Part shown: piece by piece, positions 27,435-38,583 of the stretch | Layout of the letters: each line of letters starts with the position of its first letter | Position numbering within the stretch: the first letter of the stretch is position 1 | Assembly: GCF_902499075.1 (NCBI RefSeq) | Contig: NZ_CABVPP010000007.1 | Coordinates: 1-64,000, forward strand | Length of the DNA stretch: 64,000 nt | Source: Burkholderia pseudomultivorans | GTDB taxonomy: Bacteria; Pseudomonadota; Gammaproteobacteria; Burkholderiales; Burkholderiaceae | Direction: 5' to 3' | Notes under the pieces: generated by a model | Told to the model about the DNA's origin: nothing | Databases searched by the model: none | What the model saw: only the letters and a program-made list of their open reading frames with translations | Position numbers and translations under genes: made by a program

Positions 27435-28073
27435 CTACCAGCGCGCGCCGAAGGCCTGGCGCAGCGCGTCGAGCGCCGCGTCGGACAGCGGCTCGGGTTT
27501 CGGGTTCGTCATCAGCCACAGCCGCGCGGTTTCCTCGAGTTCCTCGAGCGCGTACGACGCGTGCGACACCGACGGTCCCCACATCACGGGGCCGAGACGG
27601 TCGAGCAGCACGCCGCGCACGCGGTCGGCGAGCGCGGCGACTTCGGCCGCGACGTCGGGGTCGCCCGGACGCCGATAGCGGATCAGCGGAATGTGGCCGA
27701 CCTTCATCACGTAGTACGGCGTGATCGGCGGCAGCACGTCGGTGTCGCGCCACACGCCCGCGAGCGTCAGCGCGACGAGGTGCGTCGAATGCGTGTGGAC
27801 GATGCCGTTCGCTTCGGCGTTGCGCGCATAGATGCCGCGATGCAGCGTCAGCGTCTTCGACGGCTTGCCGCCCGACACGGCCTGGCCGTTCAGGTCGACC
27901 TTCGCGATGTCGTTCGGATCGAGCCGGCCGAGGCACGCGTCGGTCGGCGTGATCAGCCAGCCGTCGGGCAGGCGCGCGCTGATGTTGCCCGCGCTGCCGA
28001 CCGCGTGGCCGCGCGCATACAGGCTCGCGCCGACCACGCAGATCTCTTCGCGCAGTTTCGCTTCGGTGCTCAT
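27435..28073 (-). CDS. otnC: 3-oxo-tetronate 4-phosphate decarboxylase
   Basis: A 212-residue class II aldolase/adducin-family protein from ATG 28073, overlapping the otnK stop by four bases (ATGA). Zn-binding His pair lies in VHTHSTHLVAL, with GSAGNISARLPDG at the N-terminus for phosphate binding. In this operon the role is decarboxylation of 3-oxo-tetronate 4-phosphate to dihydroxyacetone phosphate. A fuculose-phosphate aldolase is the generic alternative. Confidence 0.9.
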   Translation of the reverse strand: MSTEAKLREEICVVGASLYARGHAVGSAGNISARLPDGWLITPTDACLGRLDPNDIAKVDLNGQAVSGGKPSKTLTLHRGIYARNAEANGIVHTHSTHLVALTLAGVWRDTDVLPPITPYYVMKVGHIPLIRYRRPGDPDVAAEVAALADRVRGVLLDRLGPVMWGPSVSHASYALEELEETARLWLMTNPKPEPLSDAALDALRQAFGARW

Positions 28074-29359
28074 CGGGCGGCTCCGTCGAGTGCGCGCAGC
28101 GCCTTGTCGAAAAAGTCGATCGCGCCGAAATTGCCGGACTTCAGCGCGAGGCCGAGCGGCTGCGCGTCGATGGTCGCGGTGGCCGGCACGCCCGGATCGA
28201 TCTGCGCGCCGATCTGCAGCGACTTCACGTCGAGCGCCTGCACGACCGCGCCGGACGTTTCGCCGCCCGCGACGACGAACTTGCGTACGCCGAGTTCGCG
28301 CAGGCCTTTCGCGATCGCCGCGAGCGTGCTTTCGACGAGATGGCCGGCTGCCTCGACGCCGAGCGCCTGCTGCACGGCCTTCACTTCGTCGGGCGTTGCG
28401 GTCGCATAGATCAGCACCGGTTCCGGCAGATGCGAACGCGCGAACGCGAGCGCCTGCTCGACGACGGGCTCGCCGCGCGCGGCCGCGAGCGGATCGATGC
28501 GGAAGCCCGGCCGCTGCGCGCACCACGCGGCGACCTGCGCGTTGGTCGCCTTCGACGCGCTGCCGGCGAGCACCGTCGCGAGCCCGTCGATGCGCGGCAG
28601 CGACGCCGCGTTGTCGCGTTCGGGCAGCAGTCCCGCGCGGCGGAAGTTGGCGGGCAGGCCGAGCGCGATGCCCGAGCCGCCGGTGACGAGCGGCAGGTTC
28701 GCGCAGGCTTCGCCGAGCACGTGGAGGTCGCGGTCCGACAGCGCATCGGCGATCGCGAAGCGCGCGCCGTCGGCGCGCAGCGCGTCGATTCGTGCCCGCA
28801 CGTCGGCCGCGCCGAGCGCGATCGTGTCGTAGCGGATCAGCCCGACTTTCGACGGCGTCTGCCGCTGCAGCACGCGCACGAGGTTCGCGTCCTTCATCGG
28901 CGTGAGCGGATGGTTTTCCATCCCCGATTCGTTCAGCAGCACGTCGCCGACGAACAGGTGGCCGCGACAGATCGTGCGGCCGGTCTCGGGGAAGGCCGGG
29001 CAGGCGATCGCGAAGCCGCCGCCGGCCGCGTCGAGCAGCGCGTCGGCGACCGGGCCGATATTGCCGGCGTCGGTCGAGTCGAAGGTCGAGCAGTACTTGA
29101 AGAAGAACTGCCGGCACCCTTGCGCGCGCAACCATTCGTACGCGGCGAGCGACTGCGTGACGGCATCGGCGGCAGGGATCGTGCGCGACTTCAGCGCGAC
29201 GACGATCGCATCGGCGTCGATCGATGCGGATTCGGCCGGTACACCGATCGTCTGCACGGTGCGCATGCCGCTCTTGACGAGCATGTTCGCGAGATCGGTC
29301 GCGCCGGTGAAATCGTCGGCGATGCAGCCGAGCAGGGGACGGGAAGCGGAAGCGGTCAT
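28070..29359 (-). CDS. otnK: 3-oxo-tetronate kinase
   Basis: A 429-residue kinase of the DUF1537 family. Residues 9-25 (LLGCIADDFTGATDLAN) are the family's N-terminal signature; FKYCSTFDSTDAGNIGP and GETSGAVVQAL mark the sugar-acid and nucleotide sites. It phosphorylates 3-oxo-tetronate at O4. Tight coupling to otnC (four-base overlap) and 19 bases after ltnD. Confidence 0.9.
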   Translation of the reverse strand: MTASASRPLLGCIADDFTGATDLANMLVKSGMRTVQTIGVPAESASIDADAIVVALKSRTIPAADAVTQSLAAYEWLRAQGCRQFFFKYCSTFDSTDAGNIGPVADALLDAAGGGFAIACPAFPETGRTICRGHLFVGDVLLNESGMENHPLTPMKDANLVRVLQRQTPSKVGLIRYDTIALGAADVRARIDALRADGARFAIADALSDRDLHVLGEACANLPLVTGGSGIALGLPANFRRAGLLPERDNAASLPRIDGLATVLAGSASKATNAQVAAWCAQRPGFRIDPLAAARGEPVVEQALAFARSHLPEPVLIYATATPDEVKAVQQALGVEAAGHLVESTLAAIAKGLRELGVRKFVVAGGETSGAVVQALDVKSLQIGAQIDPGVPATATIDAQPLGLALKSGNFGAIDFFDKALRALDGAAR

Positions 29360-29378
29360 GGCGAAAGCGGGGTTCGAA

Positions 29379-30269
29379 TCAGCGGGCAGGCGGCAGCGTG
29401 ATGCCGGGGAAAGTCTTGATCACGGCGGAATCGTCTTCGCCGCCGTGGCCGGCGCTCGATGCGCTCATGAACATCTGGTGTGCGGTGGCCGACAGCGGCA
29501 GCGGGAATTTGCTGCGGCGTGCGGTGTCGAGCACGAGGCCGAGATCCTTCACGAAGATGTCGACGGCCGACAGCGGCGTGTAGTCGCCGTTCAGAATGTG
29601 CGGCACGCGGTTCTCGAACATCCACGAATTGCCGGCGCTGTGCGTGATCACGTCGTACAGCGCGTCGGCGTCGACGCCTTCGCGCAGGCCCAGCGCCATC
29701 GCTTCGGCCGCCGCCGCGATGTGCACGCCGGCCAGCAGCTGGTTGATGATCTTCACCTTCGAGCCGACGCCGTGCGTATCGCCGAGCCGGTACACCTTGC
29801 CGGCGATCGCGGCCAGCACGTCTTCGCAGGCGGCGTACGCGGCGGCGGGGCCGGACGTCATCATCGTCATCTCGCCCGAGGCGGCGCGCGCGGCGCCGCC
29901 CGACACCGGCGCGTCGAGCATCTGCAGGCCGGCGGCCTCGAGGCGCGCGCCGAGCGCAACCGCGAATTCGGGCGCGACGGTCGCGCTCGCGATCACGACG
30001 CCGCCCGGCTGCATCGACGCGACCGCGCCGTGTTCGCCGAACAGCACCGTTTCGGTTTGCGCGGCATTGACGACGAGCGTGACGACGACGTCGCATTGCG
30101 CGCCGAGTTCGGCCGGCGTCGCGCAGGCGATGCCGCCTTCGGCCGCGAAGGCCTGCAGCACGTTGTCGCGCACGTCGCAGGCGTGCACGCGGAAACCCGC
30201 GCGCAGCAGCGAGCGGGCGACGCCGAGGCCCATCGCGCCGAGGCCGATGACTCCAACATTTCGTGACAT
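29379..30269 (-). CDS. ltnD: L-threonate dehydrogenase
   Basis: A 296-residue beta-hydroxyacid dehydrogenase (GLYR1/3-hydroxyisobutyrate type) starting at ATG 30269; a TTG six bases upstream is an alternative. The Rossmann motif is GVIGLGAMGLG at the N-terminus, DAPVSGGAARA is the substrate loop, and the catalytic lysine lies in GSKVKIINQLL. In the tetronate pathway LtnD oxidises L-threonate at C2 to 2-oxo-tetronate. First catabolic gene behind the regulator. Confidence 0.88.
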   Translation of the reverse strand: MSRNVGVIGLGAMGLGVARSLLRAGFRVHACDVRDNVLQAFAAEGGIACATPAELGAQCDVVVTLVVNAAQTETVLFGEHGAVASMQPGGVVIASATVAPEFAVALGARLEAAGLQMLDAPVSGGAARAASGEMTMMTSGPAAAYAACEDVLAAIAGKVYRLGDTHGVGSKVKIINQLLAGVHIAAAAEAMALGLREGVDADALYDVITHSAGNSWMFENRVPHILNGDYTPLSAVDIFVKDLGLVLDTARRSKFPLPLSATAHQMFMSASSAGHGGEDDSAVIKTFPGITLPPAR

Positions 30270-30330
30270 GGTCAAAACCTTGATCGATTCGGGACAGAGG
30301 CGGCGTCCGGGTCAGCGGAGGCCGCCGGGT

Positions 30331-31035
30331 TCAGCAGATGCCGGCTTCCGCAAGGCGGCGGGCGGCGTTGTACATGTGCGTGCGCGCCGCGTTGCGCGCA
30401 GCCATCGGGTCGCGTGCGCGGATCGCGTCGGCGATCGCCGCGTGTTCGTCGCGCACCTGCCGCGAGAAATCCTCGCGCGTCGCTTCGTTGCGACGCGTGA
30501 CCTTCACGCCGGCCTCGAGGTACTGGTTCAGGAACTGCAGTGTCTTCAGGAAATACGGGTTGCCGGTGACGGCGGCGATCGTGCGGTGGAATGCGACATC
30601 CTCGGCGACGCCGTCGCGCCCTTCGGCGACTGCGTCGTCGATCTTGCGCAGCGCGTCGTCGATGTCGGCCATGTCGTCGTCGGTGTGATGCAGCGCGGCT
30701 TCGGCCGCGACCTCGGCCTCGATCGCGCGGCGCACCGCGAGCAGGTGCGGCAGCGAGCTTGCCTCGACCGCTTCCGCATAGTCGATCCGCAGCGGGCGGA
30801 TCGCGCCGTGCTGGTTCACGTACACGCCGCTGCCCTGACGCGGCTCGACGACGCCTTCGTTCTTCAGGCGCGAAATCGCTTCGCGGATCACGGTGCGGCT
30901 GACGCCGAATTCCTGCGCGAGTACGGCTTCGGTCGGCAGCTTGCCGGTGGCCGAAAAGCTGCCGACTTCGATCTGCTTCAGCAGTTGCTGCGCGACGTGA
31001 TCGCTCATCGCGCGGGCCGGAATTTTCTCGAACAT
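30331..31035 (-). CDS. FadR/GntR-family regulator with FCD domain
   Basis: A 234-residue regulator. Residues about 9-75 form the GntR winged helix (GKLPTEAVLAQEFGVSRTVI then EGVVEPRQGSGVYV). The C-terminal FCD ligand domain carries the metal-binding set D/H/H/H (AFHRTIAAVTGN, DEHAAIADAI, THMYNAAR). As the first gene of the tetronate operon with a palindromic site just upstream, it probably represses the operon until a tetronate intermediate binds. Confidence 0.88.
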   Translation of the reverse strand: MFEKIPARAMSDHVAQQLLKQIEVGSFSATGKLPTEAVLAQEFGVSRTVIREAISRLKNEGVVEPRQGSGVYVNQHGAIRPLRIDYAEAVEASSLPHLLAVRRAIEAEVAAEAALHHTDDDMADIDDALRKIDDAVAEGRDGVAEDVAFHRTIAAVTGNPYFLKTLQFLNQYLEAGVKVTRRNEATREDFSRQVRDEHAAIADAIRARDPMAARNAARTHMYNAARRLAEAGIC

Positions 31036-31046
31036 GACGCCCAGTT

Positions 31047-31073
31047 TTGTAAGGTGATGTGGTCATCATACAA
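31047..31073. promoter_or_regulatory. Candidate GntR operator upstream of tetronate operon
   Basis: Nested inverted repeat twelve bases before the regulator start: TTGTA at 31047-31051 pairs with TACAA at 31069-31073, and TGATG at 31056-31060 pairs with CATCA nearer the centre. The 27-bp size and the TTGTA/TACAA ends suit an FCD-type GntR dimer. Confidence 0.5.
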
Positions 31074-31249
31074 ATTTGGACGGACGCAAGCATCCGGGAT
31101 AACCCTCGGTTAACGGGGCTCAACGTCGGTTAAATCGACTGGAACCGGTTCCAAAAGATATCAAACGGGCGCGATATGGGCGGCCTTGACGGTGTGTTCG
31201 GGGATTTCGTCTGGTCGACTTTCGCCCGTGACAGCGCCGGCGTCCGCCG

Positions 31250-32326
31250 TCAGTCGACGATGTCTTCAGCGGCGTCGGCCGTCGCCGCATCGTGCGTCGC
31301 GTCTGCCGCCGCGCCTGCGCCGCCGCGCTCGCGATACGCCGCCGGCGGTACGCCGAACTGCTTGCGGAATTCGCGCCCGAGGTGCGACGCGTCGGCGAAT
31401 CCGCAGCTCGTCGCGATGTCGGCGACCGTGCGGTCCGAGCTGGTCAGCAGCCACGCGGCCGTCCGCAGCCGCACCTGCTTCGCGAATGCCTGCGGGCTCT
31501 TGCCGGTCTCGGCCTTGAACAGCCGTTCGAGCTGCCGCGTCGACAGGTCGAGCTTGCACGCAAGTTCGTCGAGCGGCAGCGCGCGCCCGACGTGCTGTTC
31601 CATCAGAAGAATCGCGCGCTTGACCTTCGGATGCGTCGCCGGTTCGAGGCCCGGCGGATGCGGCTGCGGCGCATTGCCCTTCTGCATCTCGCCGACCAGC
31701 AGGATGCGCAGCGCCTTCTGCACCGTCGCATGGTCGAAGTGGCGCAGCAGGATCGCCGCGGCGACGTCGATCGATGCGCGGCCGCCCGAGCAGGTGATCC
31801 GGCGCCGGTCGATCACGAACAGCCGGTCGGCGATCAGCAGGTCCGGATCGGCGTTCGGGAAGCGTTCGATGAAATCCCAGTAGTGGAACCAGCTGACGCA
31901 GGTGCGGTAGCCGTCGAGCACGCGCGCGCGCATCAGCGTGAACACGCCGGTGCAGATCCCGACGACGGTCGCGCCGGCCGCGGCCGCGCGGCGGATGAAC
32001 TCGAGCGTTTCGGGGCCGGCTTGCGGCCCCGAATGCAGCAGCCCGCCGACCACCACCACGTAGTCGAACGGCTCGGCCGCGTCGAACGTCTCCCACGGCG
32101 TGATCTGGATCCCGCAGCTCGCGCGCACCGGCGCGAGCGTGTCGCCGATCACGCTCCACGCGCAGCGCACGGGCTTGCTGTAGTCGCCGTCGTCGGCCGA
32201 CAGCCGCAGCATGTCGACGAAGCCCGAGAACGCGGTCAACGTGAAGTTCGGCAGCAGCACGATGCCGAAGCGGATGCGCTGCGGCGCGGGCTCTGCGAGG
32301 GGGGAAGCGGGTACGTCGGGTGTCAT
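31250..32326 (-). CDS. GlxA-family AraC-type regulator (SouR-like)
   Basis: A 358-residue regulator with an N-terminal DJ-1/PfpI-like domain ([31 protein letters not shown]) and a C-terminal AraC domain (about 225-330; [20 protein letters not shown] and [20 protein letters not shown]). It ends in an Ala/Asp-rich tail. It is divergent from sdaA-soxBDAG, the arrangement of Pseudomonas SouR, which responds to sarcosine; that ligand is inferred. It is distinct from the related regulator at 13207. Confidence 0.87.
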   Translation of the reverse strand: MTPDVPASPLAEPAPQRIRFGIVLLPNFTLTAFSGFVDMLRLSADDGDYSKPVRCAWSVIGDTLAPVRASCGIQITPWETFDAAEPFDYVVVVGGLLHSGPQAGPETLEFIRRAAAAGATVVGICTGVFTLMRARVLDGYRTCVSWFHYWDFIERFPNADPDLLIADRLFVIDRRRITCSGGRASIDVAAAILLRHFDHATVQKALRILLVGEMQKGNAPQPHPPGLEPATHPKVKRAILLMEQHVGRALPLDELACKLDLSTRQLERLFKAETGKSPQAFAKQVRLRTAAWLLTSSDRTVADIATSCGFADASHLGREFRKQFGVPPAAYRERGGAGAAADATHDAATADAAEDIVD

Positions 32327-32597
32327 TGCAGCCAGTCTCGTTACGCCGGGCGGGCGGTCTCACGCCATTCAGGATACGGCAAGCGGAGGGCGACGGGGCA
32401 ACGCGGCTGCAGCCGCGTCGGCCGGACTTGTGGTTTTGCGTCGCGAACCATCGCCAAAGCGCACTTTCGGGCCGCGGGGCCGCGCGCTTGGCGGCGGTAT
32501 CCCACGCCGATGCCGTTTTTGTTCTATCGGCGGATTTTACGCTTTGATGTACTGGCGTCCAGCGTCACTTCGCCTGTATCCATCCAAAGGAAGCCAG
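32327..32597. promoter_or_regulatory. Divergent control region between SouR-like gene and sdaA
   Basis: Contains a perfect 18-bp palindrome, ACGCGGCTGCAGCCGCGT, at 32401-32418, and an inverted repeat TGGTT (32431-32435) / AACCA (32446-32450) around TTGCGTCGCG. Either could be the operator for the sarcosine-responsive regulator. The sdaA ribosome site AAAGGAAG lies just before its ATG. Confidence 0.4.
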
Positions 32598-33983
<1,386 letters not shown>

Positions 33984-33999
33984 CGAAGGGTCCATCAAA

Positions 34000-35244
34000 A
34001 TGAGCCGCTACTCGATATTCAGCCTGTTCCGCAACGGCCTCTCGTATCACGAGAACTGGGAAAAGCAGTGGAAGAGCCCGGAACCGAAGAAGGAATACGA
34101 CGTCGTGATCGTCGGCGGCGGCGGGCACGGGCTCGCGACCGCGTACTACCTCGCGAAGGAGCACGGCATCACGAACGTCGCGATTCTCGAGAAGGGCTGG
34201 ATCGGCGGCGGCAACACCGCGCGCAACACGACGATCGTGCGCTCGAACTATCTGTGGGACGAGTCGGCCGCGCTGTACGAGAAGGCGATGAAGCTGTGGG
34301 AAGGGCTGTCGCAGGACCTGAACTACAACGTGATGTTCAGCCAGCGCGGCGTGATGAACCTCGCGCACACGCTGCAGGACGTGCGCGACACCGAGCGCCG
34401 CGTCAACGCGAACCGGCTGAACGGCGTCGACGCCGAATTCCTGACGCCCGCGCAGATCAAGGAAATCGAGCCGACCATCAACCTCAACAGCCGCTACCCG
34501 GTGCTCGGCGCATCGATCCAGCGCCGCGCGGGCGTCGCGCGCCACGATGCGGTGGCCTGGGGCTTCGCGCGCGGCGCGGACCGCGCCGGCGTCGACATCA
34601 TCCAGAACTGCCAGGTCACGGGCATCCGCCGCGAAGGCGGCGCGGTGGTCGGCGTCGACACGGTGAAGGGCTTCATCAAGGCGAAGAAAGTCGCGGTGGT
34701 CGCGGCCGGCAACACGACGACGCTTGCCGACATGGCCGGCGTGCGCCTGCCGATCGAAAGCCATCCGCTGCAGGCGCTCGTGTCCGAGCCGATCAAGCCG
34801 GTCGTCAACTCGGTGATCATGTCGAACGCGGTGCACGCATACATCAGCCAGTCCGACAAGGGCGACCTCGTGATCGGCGCGGGCATCGACCAGTACACGG
34901 GCTTCGGCCAGCGCGGCAGCTTCCACATCATCGAAGGCACGCTGCAGGCGATCGTCGAGATGTTCCCGGTGTTCTCGCGCGTGCGGATGAACCGCCAGTG
35001 GGGCGGCATCGTCGACGTGTCGCCGGACGCGTGCCCGATCATCAGCAAGACCGACGTGAAGGGCCTCTATTTCAACTGCGGGTGGGGCACCGGCGGCTTC
35101 AAGGCGACGCCGGGTTCGGGCTGGGTGTTCGCGCACACGATCGCGCGCGACGAGCCGCATCCGTTGAACGCGCCGTTCGCACTCGACCGCTTCTACACCG
35201 GCCACCTGATCGACGAACACGGCGCCGCCGCCGTCGCGCACTGA
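34000..35244 (+). CDS. soxB: Sarcosine oxidase subunit beta
   Basis: A 414-residue FAD/FMN subunit of heterotetrameric sarcosine oxidase. [18 protein letters not shown] (about 35-52) is the FAD-binding fold, and H182 in [11 protein letters not shown] matches the histidine that carries covalent FMN. The C-terminal [14 protein letters not shown] completes the dinucleotide site. It oxidises the N-methyl group of sarcosine, passing the methylene to folate on SoxA. Confidence 0.96.
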   Translation: MSRYSIFSLFRNGLSYHENWEKQWKSPEPKKEYDVVIVGGGGHGLATAYYLAKEHGITNVAILEKGWIGGGNTARNTTIVRSNYLWDESAALYEKAMKLWEGLSQDLNYNVMFSQRGVMNLAHTLQDVRDTERRVNANRLNGVDAEFLTPAQIKEIEPTINLNSRYPVLGASIQRRAGVARHDAVAWGFARGADRAGVDIIQNCQVTGIRREGGAVVGVDTVKGFIKAKKVAVVAAGNTTTLADMAGVRLPIESHPLQALVSEPIKPVVNSVIMSNAVHAYISQSDKGDLVIGAGIDQYTGFGQRGSFHIIEGTLQAIVEMFPVFSRVRMNRQWGGIVDVSPDACPIISKTDVKGLYFNCGWGTGGFKATPGSGWVFAHTIARDEPHPLNAPFALDRFYTGHLIDEHGAAAVAH

Positions 35245-35260
35245 ACGAGGAGAAACCAAC

Positions 35261-35575
35261 ATGTTGCTGATCGAATGTCCGTGGTGCGGGCCGCGCGCCG
35301 AATCCGAGTTCACGTGCGGCGGCGAAGCCGACATCGTGCGCCCGGTCGCGAACGAAACGATGACCGACCGCGAATGGGGCGAGTACGTGTTCATGCGCGA
35401 AAACAAGCGCGGGCTGCACAAGGAGCAGTGGCTGCACACGCAGGGCTGCCGCCGCTGGTTCAAGGTCACGCGCGACACCGTCACGTACGAAATCAAGAGC
35501 TATGAGAAGTTCGGTGGGGCCGCCGTCAGCGGCGCTGCCGCCGGCAACGCACACGAAGAGGGCACGAGCAAATGA
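35261..35575 (+). CDS. soxD: Sarcosine oxidase subunit delta
   Basis: A 104-residue zinc-binding small subunit. The IECPWCGPR motif (C6, C9) with C23 in FTCGGEA and a downstream His supply the metal ligands known for SoxD. It bridges the other subunits. The stop overlaps soxA by four bases (ATGA). Confidence 0.95.
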   Translation: MLLIECPWCGPRAESEFTCGGEADIVRPVANETMTDREWGEYVFMRENKRGLHKEQWLHTQGCRRWFKVTRDTVTYEIKSYEKFGGAAVSGAAAGNAHEEGTSK

Positions 35576-38500
35576 GCCAGAAAGACCGTCTCGGCACCGG
35601 TGGCCGCATCAATCGCGCGATTCCGCTGACGTTTACGTTCAACGGCCGCACGTATCAGGGCTTCCAGGGCGACACGCTCGCGTCCGCGCTGCTCGCGAAC
35701 GGCGTGCACTTCGTCGCGCGCAGCTTCAAGTACCACCGTCCGCGCGGGATCGTGACGGCGGACGTCGCGGAACCGAATGCCGTCGTGCAGCTCGAATCGG
35801 GCCCGTACAGCGTGCCGAACGCGCGCGCGACCGAGATCGAGCTGTATCAGGGGCTCGTCGCGTCGAGCGTGAACGCGGAGCCGTCGCTCGAGAACGACAA
35901 GTACGCGATCAACCAGAAGCTGTCGCGTTTCCTTCCCGCCGGCTTCTACTACAAGACCTTCATGTGGCCGCGCAAGATGTGGCCGAAGTATGAGGAAAAG
36001 ATCCGCGAAGCGGCCGGTCTGGGCAAGGCGCCCGACGCGCTCGACGCCGATCGCTACGACAAGTGCTACGCGCACTGCGACGTGCTGGTGGTCGGCGGCG
36101 GCCCGTCGGGCCTCGCGGCCGCGCACGCGGCAGCGACCGCCGGCGCGCGCGTGATCCTCGTCGACGACCAGCGCGAACTCGGCGGCAGCCTGCTGTCGTG
36201 CCGTGCGGAGATCGACGGCAAGCCCGCGCTGCAGTGGGTCGAGAAGATCGAGGCCGAACTGCGCAAGCTGCCCGACGTGACGATCCTGTCGCGCAGCACT
36301 GCGTTCGGCTACCAGGACCACAACCTCGTGACCGTCACGCAGCGCCTGACCGATCACATGCCCGTGTCGATGCGCAAGGGCACGCGCGAACTGCTGTGGA
36401 AGGTCCGCGCGAAGCAGGTGATTCTCGCGACCGGCGCGCACGAGCGGCCGATCGTGTTCGGCAACAACGACCTGCCGGGCGTGATGCTCGCCGGCGCGGT
36501 GTCGACCTATATTCATCGCTACGGCGTGCTGCCGGGCCGCAATGCGGTCGTGTTCACGAACAACGACCGCGCGTACCAGACCGCGCTCGACCTGAAGGCG
36601 TGCGGCGCGAAGGTGACGGTCGTCGATGCACGCGCGTCGTCGAACGGCGCGCTGCCCGCGGCCGCGAAGCGGCAGGGCGTGACGGTGATGAGCGGTGCGG
36701 TCGTGACGGCCGCGTCGGGCAAGCTGCGCGTATCGTCGGTCGACGTCGCGTCGTACACGAACGGCCAGACGGGCGGCAAGCTGCAGTCGCTGCCGTGCGA
36801 CCTCGTCGCGATGTCGGGCGGCTTCAGCCCGGTGCTGCACCTGTTCGCGCAGTCGGGCGGCAAGGCATGCTGGAACGACGAGAAGGCGTGCTTCCTGCCC
36901 GGCAAGCCGGTGCAGGCGGAGGCCAGCGTCGGCGCGGCCGCCGGCGAATTCGGGCTGGCGCGCGCGTTGCGCCTCGCGCTCGACGCGGGCGCCGAGGCGG
37001 CCAAGGCCGCGGGCTTCACGGCCGCGCAGCGCCCCGTCGCGCCGCAGGTCGCGGAAACCGTCGAAGGCGCGCTGCAGCCGCTCTGGCTGGTCGGCAGCCG
37101 CGAGGCCGCGTCGCGCGGGCCGAAGCAGTTCGTCGATTTCCAGAACGACGTGTCGGCCGCCGATATCCTGCTGGCGGCGCGCGAAGGCTTCGAGTCGGTC
37201 GAACACGTGAAGCGTTACACGGCGATGGGCTTCGGCACCGACCAGGGCAAGCTCGGCAACATCAACGGGATGGCGATCCTCGCACAGGCGCTCGGCAAGT
37301 CGATTCCGGAAACGGGCACGACGACGTTCCGGCCGAACTACACGCCGGTGTCGTTCGGCACGTTCGCGGGCCGCGAGCTCGGCGATTTCCTCGACCCGAT
37401 CCGCAAGACCTGCATCCACGAATGGCACGTCGAGCACGGCGCGCTGTTCGAGGACGTCGGCAACTGGAAGCGGCCCTGGTATTTCCCGAAGAACGGCGAG
37501 GACCTGCATGCGGCCGTGAAGCGCGAATGCCTCGCGGTGCGCAACAGCGTCGGCATCCTCGATGCGTCGACGCTCGGCAAGATCGACATCCAGGGCCCGG
37601 ACGCGGTGAAGCTGCTGAACTGGATGTACACGAACCCGTGGAACAAGCTCGAGGTGGGCAAGTGCCGCTACGGGCTGATGCTCGACGAGAACGGCATGGT
37701 GTTCGACGACGGCGTGACGGTGCGCCTCGCCGATCAGCACTTCATGATGACGACCACGACCGGCGGCGCGGCGCGCGTGCTGACCTGGCTCGAGCGCTGG
37801 CTGCAGACGGAGTGGCCGGACATGAAGGTGCGCCTGTCGTCGGTCACCGATCACTGGGCGACGTTCGCGGTGGTCGGCCCGAAGAGTCGCAAGGTCGTGC
37901 AGAAGGTGTGCCAGGACATCGACTTCGGCAACGAGGCGTTCCCGTTCATGAGCTACCGGAACGGCACGGTCGCAGGCGCGAAGGCGCGCGTGATGCGGAT
38001 CAGCTTCTCGGGCGAGCTGGCCTATGAAGTGAACGTGCCGGCCAATGCGGGCCGCGCGGTGTGGGAAGCGCTGATGGCGGCCGGCGCCGAGTTCGACATC
38101 ACGCCGTACGGCACCGAGACGATGCACGTGCTGCGTGCGGAGAAGGGCTACATCATCGTCGGCCAGGACACCGACGGCTCGATCACGCCGTACGACCTCG
38201 GGATGGGCGGCGTCGTCGCGAAGTCGAAGGACTTCCTCGGCAAGCGTTCGCTGTCGCGTTCGGATACCGCGAAGCAAGGCCGCAAGCAGTTCGTCGGCCT
38301 GCTGACCGAGGACGAGCAGTTCGTGCTGCCCGAAGGCGCGCAGATCATCGCGAAGGACACGCAGGTGTCCACGACCGAGCCGACGCCGATGATCGGCCAC
38401 GTGACGTCGAGCTACTACAGCCCGATCCTGAAGCGCTCGATCGCGCTGGCGGTGGTGAAGGGCGGCTTGGACAAGATGGGCGAGAGCGTCGTGATTCCGC

Positions 38501-38583
38501 TGGCCAACGGCAAGCGCATCACCGCGAAGATCTCGAGCCCGGTTTTCTACGATACCGAAGGGGTGCGTCAGCATGTGGAATGA
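35572..38583 (+). CDS. soxA: Sarcosine oxidase subunit alpha
   Basis: A 1003-residue subunit. The N-terminal part (about 12-90) is ferredoxin-like but lacks iron-sulfur cysteines, as in known SoxA. The middle holds an NAD-binding Rossmann domain (VLVVGGGPSGLAAAHAAA, about 168-186) and ATGAHERPIVFGNNDLPGVM. The C-terminal 400 residues are an aminomethyltransferase (GcvT-like) fold that binds tetrahydrofolate and captures the one-carbon unit as methylene-THF. It overlaps soxG by 11 bases. Confidence 0.96.
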   Translation: MSQKDRLGTGGRINRAIPLTFTFNGRTYQGFQGDTLASALLANGVHFVARSFKYHRPRGIVTADVAEPNAVVQLESGPYSVPNARATEIELYQGLVASSVNAEPSLENDKYAINQKLSRFLPAGFYYKTFMWPRKMWPKYEEKIREAAGLGKAPDALDADRYDKCYAHCDVLVVGGGPSGLAAAHAAATAGARVILVDDQRELGGSLLSCRAEIDGKPALQWVEKIEAELRKLPDVTILSRSTAFGYQDHNLVTVTQRLTDHMPVSMRKGTRELLWKVRAKQVILATGAHERPIVFGNNDLPGVMLAGAVSTYIHRYGVLPGRNAVVFTNNDRAYQTALDLKACGAKVTVVDARASSNGALPAAAKRQGVTVMSGAVVTAASGKLRVSSVDVASYTNGQTGGKLQSLPCDLVAMSGGFSPVLHLFAQSGGKACWNDEKACFLPGKPVQAEASVGAAAGEFGLARALRLALDAGAEAAKAAGFTAAQRPVAPQVAETVEGALQPLWLVGSREAASRGPKQFVDFQNDVSAADILLAAREGFESVEHVKRYTAMGFGTDQGKLGNINGMAILAQALGKSIPETGTTTFRPNYTPVSFGTFAGRELGDFLDPIRKTCIHEWHVEHGALFEDVGNWKRPWYFPKNGEDLHAAVKRECLAVRNSVGILDASTLGKIDIQGPDAVKLLNWMYTNPWNKLEVGKCRYGLMLDENGMVFDDGVTVRLADQHFMMTTTTGGAARVLTWLERWLQTEWPDMKVRLSSVTDHWATFAVVGPKSRKVVQKVCQDIDFGNEAFPFMSYRNGTVAGAKARVMRISFSGELAYEVNVPANAGRAVWEALMAAGAEFDITPYGTETMHVLRAEKGYIIVGQDTDGSITPYDLGMGGVVAKSKDFLGKRSLSRSDTAKQGRKQFVGLLTEDEQFVLPEGAQIIAKDTQVSTTEPTPMIGHVTSSYYSPILKRSIALAVVKGGLDKMGESVVIPLANGKRITAKISSPVFYDTEGVRQHVE

